Made by a program: the position numbers and the translations under genes. A model generated the notes under the pieces. It worked only from the letters and a program-made list of their open reading frames with translations, searched no databases and was not told the DNA's origin. 64,000 nucleotides of DNA from Oenanthe sinensis. Its lineage: Eukaryota > Streptophyta > Magnoliopsida > Apiales > Apiaceae. Positions 1 through 14,200 of this stretch are shown piece after piece. The stretch is taken from positions 39,182,860 through 39,246,859 of the forward strand of contig CM053796.1 in assembly GCA_028671895.1 (NCBI GenBank). The letters run 5' to 3'. Each line of letters begins with the position of its first letter. Within the stretch, counting starts at the first letter, position 1.

Positions 1-423
1 ACATTCGCTTTATATATGTTTCTCACCTCATCATACTTCAGAAAAAGTTTCTCCACACTTGAACAACTTCTTTGAGCAGAATGTCGTTAATTTAATATAT
101 TTATTTTCAATGCATCTTCGAGCCCATTCATTCATCAATTTATGGGGTTTGGCTATTTGTGAACCTAGGATATTCATCCATCTATAAACAAGATAATTTC
201 CTTGATACATTGGTTTAACAATCTGAATCACGTGGAGTAATTTAATGGATCCATCATCTGTTATATTAATACTACTAGTCTACTGCGTTGTAAACCACTA
301 CTAGTCGACTACTAGCTAAACAAATCAAATATTTTATTATTGGTATCAAATATGTTTCTTCAATATCTCTTAAAGTAAAGCTGAAAGCCCGTCTCTGACA
401 TCTAACTGTTGATATAATATCAG
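1..423. other. No gene seen; probably intron of the left-edge gene
   Basis: AT-rich sequence with no coding signal on either strand that I trust. It ends at the acceptor of the exon starting at 424, so it is most simply the preceding intron. Confidence 0.4.
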
Positions 424-600
424 GCTGTATACGAGCACCATCCACGTCCAAAGCAATTGATTGTGGAGAATGACTTGCCACAGAAACTTCAAAATTTGAT
501 CGAGGAACGACGAGATGGACAGAGTTCTGGTGGACAAGTTTTGGTAAAGCAGATGGCTACATCATTGCTGAAAGCCCTCCACATCAACACCGTTTTGTGA
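424..600 (+). CDS. C-terminal exon of a gene entering from the left; possibly RUNKEL-like kinase
   Basis: An open stretch of 59 codons begins right after an AG acceptor (AG at 422-423) and ends in TGA at 598-600. The peptide starts AVYEHHPRPKQLIVEND, contains LQNLIEERRDGQSS and ends KQMATSLLKALHINTVL. Composition is clearly protein-like: charged, helical, no low complexity. Frame and length are exact (177 nt), consistent with a terminal exon in phase 0. No convincing upstream exon is visible between 1 and 423, so the preceding intron probably extends beyond the window. The tail reminds me of the C-terminus of RUNKEL, a plant kinase-like protein with ARM/HEAT repeats involved in cytokinesis. 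That is recall rather than an alignment, so the name is tentative; the exon itself is better supported. Confidence 0.6.
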   Translation, partial: AVYEHHPRPKQLIVENDLPQKLQNLIEERRDGQSSGGQVLVKQMATSLLKALHINTVL

Positions 601-2206
601 AATCCTTTGGTATTTTATCTTCAGTGAGTACATAAATATACATGTATAATAACTATAGTGAGCTGTAGTTCTCATGATCTGTATCTGTTTATGAGGTTCA
701 GGATTTCTTGTTTGTATTGTATATTGTCGTTTTAAGTTCTTCAACCTGAAAGATGCATGAATCTTTAAATTCTTACTCTCTCCCCATAGGTCTTCATGTG
801 TAGAAGGCAGTCGAATGTGCTGTTCTTTCCCCCCATGTCTCTTTTTGCCATTTACATATTATTTAATCCGTTTGATTTAGCTATGTAGTTATTCTGCCAG
901 TCTGAAATGTGTTGAACTCTGAATATAGTGTGGTTTATCCAATGTATTTTGTAAACTGTTGGTTGCATTGCAATCCAGGTAGTGCACTTGTAACATTAAG
1001 GTCTGCAATCACTATATTAAAATTTTGTTACTTTTTCGAAGAAAGTGTTATTTTTATCATTCTTTTGACGAAGACTGTATGTTCCATGGATTTCTGGACT
1101 AGTCCATTTTTACAACTTGTCCAAAGAAAAGTATTTTTATAGTTGTCTCTTAAGATTTTGCTAATATCTGAATTATTTTCTTCATTCAAATAACTAAAGA
1201 CAAATATTTCATCAAGAAAAAATAGGATTATGCAACTATTTTGCCACTTAACTCAACTTGCAATTGAATCATCGAATTGAAAATTTTATAATCAAAATAA
1301 TAAAGCCAAACCCAAGAAACTCTTATACCACTACCCTTCTTTGTATCATGTACACTATTTTATTTTTGAATTAGTTTGAAGATCCTAAAATAAAGATGAT
1401 TAAACGAAGAATATATTCTTTAGATACATTGAAATTGAAAATTTTAATTTTTAGATTAAAAAGAACAATGAATATATTTATAAAATATAATCAATGATTA
1501 TATTTTATATCTACGGGCCAAGTTTTATTATTTTCTAAAAAATGGAATAAAATAAATTAGATCATGTGGATTGATATTATTTATGGGGCAGTTAAAATAT
1601 CAAAACTTAACATATGAAAGTAATAAAATATCATTTTTTCAGAGTGTTCTTAGACATTAATACTTTATTATCTAAATTTTCGGGGACATTTTCATATCTT
1701 TTGATTAGAAGATAAGATTTTTGAATGAAAAAAATATCTGAATATTGTATTTCGATATAATTTATTTACGAATAAGTATATTCTGTAAAAAAGCAGTAAA
1801 GTTATAATAATAATAATAATAATGAATAATTCTAATGCAAATTTTTTACTTGTACAATGACATTAATGATAGCTTTATTAATTGAATAACTCGTTTGCAT
1901 GTTTTCTTCAAGTAAAATGGTTTTACATAATTGGATATTTTTTTAAACTTTTTTTATATATTTTTTTAATGGGTATATAAAATAATATTCAATAAATTAT
2001 TTTTAAATATAAAAATTTGATACTAAATTTTTTATTTTGAATACAAAAGTGTCTTTTTTTTAAACATCGTCCGGCGGAGTAAACTCTTATCCCTCCATTC
2101 TTCTGCCTTCAACCTCCCCGGATATACACACACATATATTTATCTCTATAATGTATGTATCTAAAATCCCTTAACTTACTGAATCTTCAATACCATCATC
2201 ATCTCA
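601..2206. other. Intergenic: 3' UTR of left gene and 5' region of FTSHI5
   Basis: The first few hundred bases after the TGA at 600 are T-rich and resemble a plant 3' UTR. From about 1300 onward the DNA is strongly AT-rich, with a short (TAA)n microsatellite at about 1806-1824. A pyrimidine-rich stretch at 2080-2206 precedes the FTSHI5 start and probably contains its promoter and leader. No clear TATA box was singled out. Confidence 0.5.
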
Positions 2207-5200
2207 ATGTATTCTACACTCGCTTCAACTCAAAACCCTTTCTTCAAAACCCCTTCTTTTCCCCCACCCCATCGTCGCCGCATCAAGTTTCGAACCCATT
2301 TTTCAATCAATTCATCGCATAGAACTAAAACCCATCTTAGAAATGCTGTTAAATTTGCTCCATTCTCAGAAACTTTCAGACCCTCGAAGAGAAAAATTGA
2401 AAATGACCCGGGTTTTAGTAATGCAGATAAGGTGTTTGATGGAATTACTAAACCAGTTGTGTTTACGGTTTTTTGTTTCGTTCTTGGGTTATGTTCGTAT
2501 GGTGGGTTCTTGAAACCTAGAGTGGTTTTAGCTGCTCCTGCGGTTTCTGAGGTGGTTAAAAAGTTGAAAAAGTCGAAAGGGAAGGAGAAAGAAGTAAGGG
2601 AGGTTGAGGAGGATGAGAAGGTGCTGAAGACGGTTTCGAGGGACTATTTTTCAGATTATACGAAAAGATTGTTGGCAACTGTATCGGGTTTGCTTAGGAG
2701 TATTAAGGAGGTTGAATCTGGTAAAGGGAATGTGGAAGATGTTAAGGTGTGGTTGAATAATGTTAAATTGAAGAAGAAGGTGTTGCAAGATGAGCTTTTG
2801 AAGAAATTTGATGAGGAATTGGATATTTGGAAAGAAGAGGTGGATGTTTTAACTCGAAAATCAGATGAAGTACTTGATAAAGTGATGAGTGCGAAGAAAG
2901 AGAAGGACAGTCTGGAGTATGAGAATGCTAAAGAACAAATTATGATGTTGGAAGAGGAAATAAGTATTGGTGAGAAAGAATATAATGAGATTACGGACAA
3001 AATAGATGAGATTGAGGATAATTTGTCGATGAAGGAGGCATTAGTATTTAATGTTGTTGTTAGGGAGATTTCGTATATTGAGAGAGAATGTAAGCTTCTT
3101 GTGGAGAATTTTAACAGGAATTTGAGGCTGAAAAAAATTGACAGGTATTACTATTCCCTTTTTTTAACTATTACAATCATGTTCATGCAACATTAATGGA
3201 TATTATTAGTTTGCGATTGGTGTTTAGTATTGTATTCAATTATCTGTTATTTAAATCATGAAGCCTGGCATGTCGATTCTGATTTGAGTCTATACTGTTT
3301 CATATATCTTTTCACCATATAGGGTATTATTAATCATCTACAGTTGTAGCCTTAAAAACATAGTTTATGCACCGGGTTAGGCTTGATAACAGAGTCAACC
3401 TATGCTGTCAACACTGTTGGTACTGTAACAATTTTCCTTTTCCGCAGTTAATGACTTTCTTTTTTCACTGGTATAATTTTTACACCAATAAAGTTAAAAA
3501 GAGCTCTGAATCTAATTACATAGCAAATGTGAAGAATTCTTTCAAATATCTTTTTGTCTTTTTTAGAGATGTTATTAGTGTTATTATGACCTGTATTCTA
3601 CTTAACTATATTACACACTAGCTTCGGCTAGCGTTTCATAACATTTGTCTCACTTAGTTGTTTTGACTAAATATATTATGCTGAAAAGTTTTATAGATGT
3701 CACAGGGAGTCGCTTAAGGCCTAGGTATAATAATTCAATATGCAGGCCTCAGTGGAGTGATTTATTAATTTTCTGAAAATTTTAACATTTGAGATGGATT
3801 TAATTGTCTAGGTTTTTGTCTTCACTATTTGACTGTTTGAAGATTCTTACTCTTTCTGTGTTTATTCTGGCTTTTTGTTCCCGTGATTGCAGTGTATCGA
3901 AAAGCTCTCTTACTAAGCTTTCTAGACTTGATATTCAGAACGAGCTAAAATCTACTCAAATGCAACTATGGGAACAAATGATTTTGCCAAGTCTCATGGA
4001 AAATGAGGATTATAAACTTCCTTCTGATCAAGATTCTATTGACTTTGTTGAGCGTATAAAGCAAGTTCTTGAAGATTCAAGAGACATGCAAAGGAATCTG
4101 AATTCTGGAATTAGAAAAAAAATGAAAAGGTTTGGTGATGAAAAATGTTTTGTTGTCAATAGCCCAGTAGCTGACATCGTCAAGGGCTACCCAGATATTG
4201 AGTCAAAATGGATGTTTGGAGATAAAGAAGTTGTTTCCCCAAGAGCTGCTAGCACCCATTTATATCATAGTTGGAAAAAGTGGAGAGAAGATGTCAAGGC
4301 AGATCTTAAAAAGGATCTGTTAGAAGATGTTGAATTGGGTAAAAAATATGTAGCTCAAAGACAGGTTTGTTATGACTATTAATCTTGTTTCATAATAATG
4401 CACATTAATGCAAAGATATCATGACTATTAATCTTGTTTCCTTTTAGCAAGAATTTTGTTCATATATATGTTTGTGATTCTAATTTGGGCAGATGAGCTT
4501 GTTGTTGTAACTATTGATGATTTCACATGTTCAATTATATAATTCTTGAGAATTATTGGTCCAATAGCTCAACTTGGTAGTTGCTAAATTTCTCCATTCC
4601 AATTTCTAGTTTTCCACATATCAGGAAGACAAGGGGTTATTGGTAAAATTTTTAAATAACTGTCACAGTTCATTATGTATAAGCAGGAGCCTGGGTGACT
4701 TTTAGGCTTTATCTGGTGATTGTTTTTCTAAGATGAGTGCTGTGCAGATTTTTTGTTTATCTATTTTGTATTACTGAAATGCTTATGACGGAACAAGAGA
4801 AAGAAGCCCTGGCTTGTTGCTAACAGGCACCATAAGACGGAGCCCGAAAAAATATAGGGGTATTAGAAGACAATTTTTCTTGATTATGAGATCTCGGAAG
4901 GATTGTGCAAAAAGGAAATCTGGTGGCAGGCCTGCCAACCAGTTTTCGTGACTGATACGGCTGTTATCATTTCTATTACACATTATGCTTAACTCTCGTG
5001 GTGATTGACCATTAGAATGCAATTATATATATCCAGTAATCTATGCATTAAATTTGTAATGTGATGTTTATTAAGGGAGGGCAGTAGCTCTTACTATAAA
5101 TTCAAATTCCTGTAAGCAATAGACATCTTGAATTGATTTCCTGGTTGTAACTACTTACTGGATTATACTCGGAATTATATGTTGAATATATTTTTTTAGG

Positions 5201-8200
5201 AGCGTATTCTTCTGGACCGGGATAGAGTGGTTTCTAAGACTTGGTATAATGAAGAAAGAAACAGGTGTGAAATGGATGCAGTAGCCGTTCCTTATGCCGT
5301 GTCTAGGAAACTTGTAGAGAGTGCACGAATCAGGCATGACTGGGGTGCCATGTATGTTACACTGAAAGGGGATGACAAGGAATATTATGTTGATATTAAG
5401 GTTATGGTCTTATATATGTGTTTTCTTTCAAATTTCATAACTTTTAAAATTTGTGATTATATATTGTCATTCTTAATTCAGGAATATGATATGCTGTTTG
5501 AAGGTTTAGGAGGGTTTGATGGGTTATATATGAAGATGCTTGCTTCTGATGTTCCCACGTCCATTCAGCTGATGTGGATTCCTTTTTCAGAGTTAAGTAT
5601 TGGTCAACATTTTCTCTTGATGATGAGGTTTGCCTACGAATCCTGGATGGGTGTTTGGAATTCTAGAAGTGTAACTTTTGTACGACAGAAGATCTTTGAG
5701 AGGTTTAAGAACTTAAATGAGGACATATTGCTTGTGATTGTCTTCCCTGTAGTGGAATTTGTAATCCCATCATCGGTAAATTTTTTGACCCTCTTAACCT
5801 GTTATGCAGTAGTTGTTAAGAGAAAGGTGAATATTTTTTTTTGAACAATTCCCTTTTTGACCTCGTATCTGTTTTTCTTGTTGGGAATACACATATCAGT
5901 CAGCGGGCTTAGCGTGGTATATGGATTGGCTGACTGTTGCTGATATGAATTTTAGATCCCGTAATTCACTTGATTTTATGTGGTATCTTGGATTCGCTGT
6001 TAGAACCGTCATCTATGGATATGTGCTACTCCATATATTCCGAGCTATGAAGCGGAAAATCCCAAGACTTCTAGGCTACGGGCCATTACGCAGAGATCCA
6101 AATATGAGGAAGTTGCGGAGATTGGTAATATTCTTTCATCACAACTGCAATTCACTTTATAGTTTATATATAGCATTAAGTTGTGTATGTTGAAGCTTTT
6201 CTCTAGTCGTTTTTGAGATAGTATTGTATCACCTATGGGACATTATGCATCCCCTTGTCAATTTGTCAATGTTTGATATACTCCCTGTACCTTCATATCT
6301 TTGTTACAGCTTTATAATATAGCTTTGACATCCATTCGTAGTTCCTTGATAAGCTTTCATAAAGTGGACTCAGGGACTGAGATCTCATTGTTGTTCTAAA
6401 TTCTCATGCTGATGTGAGTACTTAAATCAAAAGGTATCAGATGGAAATATAAATGGACTCTCCCTATCTCGTGGTTTTTTCATAGCATATTATTGTTGAT
6501 TACGTCAAAAAATATGTAACTCAGATTTTGTCAACACTGGAATGTTGTGAATTGCTTCATTTTGCTAAATTTAACCTTGTATTGCGAACTGGTTTGAAGG
6601 CAATGTAAATAAATTGTATCTACCAGAATTGAATTGGAGATGAGTGATTAAGAAATCTTAGTTAAGTGTTACATAATAATGTCTCTCTATGCTAAAATCC
6701 AATTTGTTCAAGAAGGTTTCAACCGGAAAGTTCTATGTTGAAGTGTAAAGTCTTATGACATTATGAAATTTCACTCACACTTAAACATGTATCCTACGGT
6801 TATCTAGATTGACGCTGATAATGAAGTTCATTAAGTAAAAGTTCATACCATGTGGAAGGTGAGGCCGCTTTCTTCATGAAAGTGGTGTGAGATTAGCGCC
6901 CCGCTACTCTGTTAGTCTGTTACTTGTTTTCCTAGGATGAACATGTTCAAAAGAGGATACTTTTTTCCAGCCATTTCCCCTTGCTGATCCTATTGAACAA
7001 AATTATAAATGGAACATGACGACTTAAACTATATCATTTTCATAAAATCACACTATATATCGAATTTTAATCGGCGAGCCTGTGACCTGGGATATCTATA
7101 AGATGTCTTTTAATATTTCTACATGTTTTTAGTTCCCCATGGGCAACCAGCATACCCACCCTGGTGTTGCAATGTAGGTTTTGATGCACTTTCTTGAATT
7201 ATCTTACCGATTGGACATTTGGTGTACTTGATGGATTGCGTTACACTATAATTTTTGTGCTGTATTGCAGAAATATTATTTTAGTTACAGGAAAAGGACT
7301 ATGAAGAACAAGAGAAAGGCTGGTGTTGATCCGATAAGTACTGCTTTTGATCGAATGAAGGTTCATACTCTGCTTGAAGTATCATATAGATGGATAAATT
7401 TACACATTCGTTTCATATATTATCTTACCAATTTTCTTTGGACAGAGAGTGAAGAATCCGCCTATAGAGTTGAAGGACTTCTCGAGCATTGATTCCATGA
7501 GAGAAGAAATCAATGAAGTTGTTGCATTTTTAAAAAATCCTCGTGCCTTCCAAGAAATGGGAGCCCGTGCACCTAGGGTATAATAATAATTTTATTATTG
7601 TTTTAATAAATTACAGTGCAATATTTGGTATAAAGTGAATATTGATTGCTATATATCCACAGTGCTGTTTTCTATTTTATATGATGTCACAAGCTCACAT
7701 ATTAATATTTGGAATTATGAAACAAGGCACAGCATCCATCAGTACTGTGTTACTTGGCAAGATGATTGGTTCTCTCTTTGTCTCTCTTTTAAATTTTTAT
7801 CTTTTATTTACCAATATTATTATTAAGTACACCAAGTATATATTTGATATATTGGTTTGCCCTCTAGTGAGCTTGTACTGACTTCTTGTATTCTTAGTAA
7901 GCATTGTTTAATGCTTCTTCATGCTTTACATTTGTGCAGCTGCCACTAGCCACAGAGTGTCTGTTCCAAGTTAAACTGCACTTGGATCTGGTTTCGACCT
8001 TATATACATGACAATATTGTCTCCTTGTTTAATTCAGGGCGTTCTTATAGTAGGGGAAAGAGGAACAGGTAAGACATCTTTAGCACTGGCTATTGCTGCA
8101 GAAGCTAAAGTTCCTCTTGTCGAAGTTAAAGCCCAACAACTGGAAGCTGGTTTATGGGTTGGACAGAGTGCCTCAAATGTCAGAGAGCTCTTCCAAACGG

Positions 8201-11200
8201 CAAGGGATCTGGTTTGTAACTTTGTTCTCTTCATAGAATATTTTTCTTCTTTTCATTATTGCATTACCTGGTTTGACGTGAAGACTATGTTATAGATAAA
8301 CTTCTAATGTTACTTTTAGCGTCTTGAATTAAAATGTTAGACTCCTTGGGAGATTTATCCATAATCTGATTTGTCAAGGGTGGGTGATTGTCTTCATTTG
8401 CTATAAATATCTTTTATGGATTCTTTAAATGCACTTCCTAGTTTAAGTAATGCATGTATTGGACATCTCCCTAGTTTAAGTAATGCATGTATTGGACATC
8501 TTGGACATCTCCCTAGTTTAAGTAATGCATGTACTGGACATCTCTTATTAACAATCCTTCATGTTTTTGCTCCAGTTCTTTGGCGGTGCCCTCCTTATGG
8601 AGTCTACCTTAATGTTTCTTTATCAGTTACCTTGTATCTTCTGAGATAAGCTAACTCATTTGATGCAACTTCTAGGCTCCTGTCATTATATTTGTCGAGG
8701 ACTTTGATCTCTTTGCTGGTGTCCGGGGAAAGTTCATTCACACGAAGAAGCAGGATCACGAAGCTTTTATTAATCAACTTCTTGTGGAACTTGATGGGTA
8801 CTTTTAAACCTTTATTGTATTTGTTAAACTCATATTGTAAATTAGTAACAAACTATACTTTCATGGCTTGAGATACATAATTTTTCAAGGAAATTAATTG
8901 AGTTGTTTTCCCCTGGTAGAAGATCTTTACCCTCTTTTGTGTGAGCATACTCTAAAAATAAGAAATAGTTAGTTCCCTACATGATTTACTATATATTACA
9001 ACATTCCTAAATTTCATTACTGATGCATGCTCTTTTCTTGCAAGTCCTCCCATGTTTTATTAATTAGATAGAGGGTTAAGCAAATTTGGTTGTGTTTTAT
9101 TTGAATCCAATACCCTATTCCTACATTGTCATTACTCATCCTGTTATACCATGAATCCTCTGCAGATTTGAGAAACAGGAAGGGGTGGTTTTAATGGCTA
9201 CGACACGAAATCTTAAACAGATTGACGAGGCATTACAGCGTCCTGGTCGGATGGATAGAATATTTCATCTTCAGCAGCCAACTCAGACTGAGAGAGAGAA
9301 GATACTTCTGACAGCAGCTAAAGAAACTATGGATGGTGAAATCATTGATTACGTTGATTGGAGTAAGGTGATTATGGTCAACTTGGTTTTTATTTCAATT
9401 GCTCATTCTTGACAGTTTTCAACTGTTATATGCATATACTCTTTTGTTAAATAAAACCCCATACTCCATGCTTTCAGGTTGCGGAGAAAACCTCTATTTT
9501 ACGTCCTGCGGAACTCAAGCTCGTTCCTGTGGCACTGGAGGGGAGTGCCTATAGAAGTAAATTTCTAGACACAGATGAACTAATGAGCTACTGTAGTTGG
9601 TTTGCGGTAAGAAATAATTTTAGCTACTATTTTATAGTCACATTCAGTATGCAATCTGTGTACTCTTTGTGCTACTCATTAGATTTTTCTAGGTTACTTA
9701 AGAATGTACATGCTGACGATGATCTTCAGGCTCAGGGTTAGTGAAAGGTTAGTGAAAGGGGAAGCTTCTAATGTTGAGAATTGTATAAAACATTAGGGTT
9801 ATTACCGTTTCGACCCTCAAATTTTCTCTGAAAATACGCACCAACCCTCAAAGTAAAAAAACGTAGTTCCACACCCTTAAAGTTCTGCAGTTGTACATCC
9901 CGATCCTTGACATTATCTTTCAAGAACTACTGAAATAACTAGGTATAAGGGTCAAGATGTACAAGTGCGTCATATTTTGAGAGTTGATGAGTATTTTCAT
10001 GTGAACATTGAGGGTCAAATTGAAAGTACGAGGGTAAAATTGGAAGAAAAAATTGAAAAAGGGTTGAGATGTACAAGTGCCAAATTTTAAGGGTGTGGAT
10101 GTACGTTTATTTACTTTGAAGGTTGGTGTGTATTTTCGGGGAAGGTTTGAGGGTCGAAATGGTAATAACCCAAAACATTATAATGCTCTCTCTTTTAATT
10201 TACCGTATTTTTTCTTCTCCTGGTGAAATGGGTAGTGGGTTTAATACAGCGAGTCACCAGAAGAAACGGATATGTTAATAGTTAAGAATATATTGATAGT
10301 TAAGAACTACACATATCATGCGAATCAGATTAGCAATCAGATTAGGGAAGGCTGCAAATTTTTTTATTACCATTTGCTTCGACTATTTGTTAGTGTCACC
10401 TGTCTTTATCTGCCTATAGTTTTGTGAAATCCTGTCATAGTTAATACTCCCTCTGGTCCTTTATATAGGCCATTGGACTTTTTGCACGTAACTTTAGATG
10501 TTTTGACCACATAGTTAAAATTAATATTTTTAAAATTTTCTTTTTCTGACTAAAAATATAATTTTTTAAATTTTTATTCAGAAAAAAGAAAATTTAAAAA
10601 TTATTAATTCTAACTATGCGGTCAAAGCACCTAAAGTTACGTCTAAAAAGTCAAACGACCTATAAATAGGACCACCTATAAATAGGACCAGAGGAACTAT
10701 GTAATGGCTGCAATCTGATCTTCATGTGCGTCTATCTTTAACTTAATCTTAACTTGAGATGTATTTTGCAGACCTTCAGCGGTTCAGTTCCTAAATGGGT
10801 GAGAAAAACTAAGATTATAAAGGGCATTAGTAAATTGCTTATAAATCATCTTGGATTGACACTTACAAAAGAGGATTTGCAAAATGTTGTTGATCTTATG
10901 GAGCCATATGGACAAATAAGTAACGGCATTGAATACCTAAGTCCTCCTCTTGATGTGAGTATCCTTTCTAATACCTGTGCTAAAAAAACACTTTTCTCTT
11001 TTACTTTCAAATAGATCTGTTTCCAGTTTCATTTGTATGTTTTTTCCTCTGATCTTGACTTTCTTCAAGGCTTCCAAACACAGAAAGTGCAGCCCTCTAC
11101 GATCATAAGTAAAGCCCGGAGGGGGGGCAAAATTGCCCCCAAAAACCGAACCGATCGGATAATTTCGGTTCGGTTCTATTTTTTTTGAAAATTTGGTTGC

Positions 11201-14200
11201 TTCGGTTGAAACCGAAATTTAGTTCAATTCGGTTCGGTTTTGGACAAAAAAATTCGGTTCAAAACGAAGTACCGAATATATGTTATGTATTTAAATTTTT
11301 TATATTTTGTATATATTTGATGGTTTGGTGAATTTAAATTAAGTTTAAAAATTTATATTGATAATTTGTGCCTTATTATATTCTAACTATTACCTATTAT
11401 AATGAATTTATGAATGAAAACAAATATAAAAGTTAGAATAATAATATAATATATATATTTTTTAAATTTCGGTTTTCAAAAAAACAAATTTTTTCGGTTC
11501 ACTTTGTAAAAATTCAAAAATTTGGTTTTCAAATTTTTCGGTTTGGTTTTGAACCAAATCGACCGGATGCTCACTCCTGGGGGACTATTCTTCATCAACT
11601 TTTAAATATATTGTCAAAAGTTAGAGAGTTTTTGTTTGAATGTTTTCAAAATAAGTACTTATTCTGAGAAAAGTACCTGTGATGAAATATTTTTCGAGAA
11701 ATAAGTACTTTCTTTTCGAAAATAAGCTAAACCAAATACCCCCAAAAATTTTCGGTATAAACTGGTCTCGTGAACCTTCATGTACCTTAATGTACTGCAA
11801 TCTAGAAAGCAGGGATACTTCAATCTCTAGAAAACAGGGATACTTCAATCTGATGAAGAATTGCGTATCCCGTGCGTTTCGGTGATACGCCACTTGGCGT
11901 ATCTGAGAATTTAGAGACGGGGATACGCGAATGGGGATTCGGGAATGGTAGTTTTTGTAATTTTCAACAACTTTTTTTTATCTTTTTCTCTTTTTAAAAG
12001 GTTCATGACTAAGTCGGACTTGGTCAAATCCCAAAGTTGAGACATAAAAGGAGAGACCTGATCATTTTGATCCACTTGATGGTGCGGAAGAGCTTGAGAT
12101 AACTAGTCTTTCTATGAGTCGGAGATGGAAGCCATGATAATGATAGATTAATCAAGATGATTAAATTACTTTAGTTATCTTGAATTACTATCGTTATTTT
12201 ATGTCTTTTAAATTTTTATTGTTAACACTTAAGGATGATGAACTTATTTATATTTTGTTTAATTGAAATGCATCTTTTAAATTATATATATATATATATT
12301 ATTAATATTTTAATATTTGTCGTATCCCCATGTACCCGAATCCTCATATTTTTGAATTTGCCGAATTCCCGTATCCCCGTACCGCGCACCCGAACTCATG
12401 CTTTCTAGAGCGCAATCTATTTTGTTTTGTGTTCCTTCATATCCTGCAATCTATTTTAAAGACATGAATTTTCTGGATACTGCATCCAAGTGAAACGAAC
12501 TGAAGAGACGGTGTACTTTTTTTTGTCTAATTTATAGTCCTTACTAATGCAATCAATTTGTTAACTTTGCCTATCTTTCTTTTATATGGGCCTGATATGT
12601 TCCAGTTATGAGATGTGGATAATGCTTGCAGTTAACTATCTCCTGTACTATTACTTGGAAGAGTGTGATTGCTTATGCGCTTGTCATTTTCTAGAAACTA
12701 TAATTAGCTTATATGTTTGATAGTGGACACGAGAGACAAAGTTTCCACATGCTGTATGGGCTTCAGGGCGAGGTCTCATTGCTCTTCTCCTGCCAAACTT
12801 TGATGTTGTTGATAATTTGTGGCTTGAGCCTTTTTCTTGGGAGGTAACAAATATGCTGTTGCTTATATGCTTTCCAGTTATGTACTTGCGCACTTCTGTA
12901 ACATGATATATGTTCCTCGATGTATATTGCATGGAAGGTTGTGAAGTCTTAACATCACACTTTAAAGAATTATTATTTAACACCTGAAGGCATTGGGGGC
13001 ACTGATTTCTTTAAATATCTTTTGTTGCAGGGAATAGGATGCACAAAGATTACCAAGGCTAAAAATGAAGGTTCTGTGAACGGGAATGTCGAATCAAGAT
13101 CTTACCTTGAGAAAAAACTCGTGTTTTGTTTTGGTTCTTATGTTGCAGCACAATTGCTTCTTCCTTTTGGGGAAGAAAATATCCTTTCTTCTTCAGAGTT
13201 AAAACAGGCACAGGAGGTCTAATTATTACTCATATGTCTTTACCTGTAATGGCTCATTCTATTGTTTCTCAGAAAGAAATTAACATATTTGGCAACTTGC
13301 AACAGATAGCTACCAGGATGGTGATTCAGTACGGTTGGGGGCCTGATGACAGCCCAACAATTTATCATCATAACAATGCGGTACATCATTTCGTTTAAGA
13401 ATTTATCAGATATTTTTTATATCAAGGGAATGTGCACCTCTGATAATATAACTATATACTACTCCAGCAGTGAACCGAAAACAATAACTTTAGCACAAAA
13501 CACCAATTGTTTAGTTTTAAAAGTAGATTTATGTGATTTGTAACTTAGAAACTAAATATTTTTAATAAGGATAGTACTTTGTCAAAGCATGAGGACCAGT
13601 AATAATATGATATATGAGGACATTGTACACTTCTCAGTGCTTTCATTCATCGATTGAAGATAGTAATTAATACTATCAAAAAATACATTTGGTACTTTCA
13701 CTTTAAATGTGTCAATTTGACCTTTGAATCAATTCATTTACTAATTATGTAACACCCAAAGTGACTTATTGTAAACTGGTATGCGTGTTTGCGTATCTGC
13801 TCTATATATCATGATTCGTGGCAATTGTAGTTAGTTTTATTATTCTTATTAATTTACACAGGGAACTGCATTGAGCATGGGGAACAACCATGAGTATGAG
13901 ATGGCAGCTAAAGTTGAAAAGGTACATATATGTGATGCTCCTATACGTGCCTTGTAGTGTGTCAAATGGTGGAATCCTGAACATGGATGTGCATGTAAAA
14001 TTCTTAATTCTTAAATTAATCATCTCAGAAACAAGGTTAAACATGGGGGTCCTGTAACAATGGGGTTTCCTGGATAAGGATAAGCTTTTTGTGAAAAATA
14101 AAGAAAAATCTGGATATGTGTATTATGCTTTTGTCGACTACTATACATTTTAGCTATCCACGCACGTTGGATTTTTCGATCTATCATATAATATTGACAC

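Noticed and set aside
2656..3000. 114-codon minus-strand frame, Ser/Phe-rich
   Set aside because: Antisense shadow of the Lys/Glu-rich coiled-coil exon of FTSHI5.
11101..11585. Regulatory element based on repeated TTCGGTT words
   Set aside because: The arrangement, inverted clusters at two ends of an AT-rich core within an intron, is that of a MITE.
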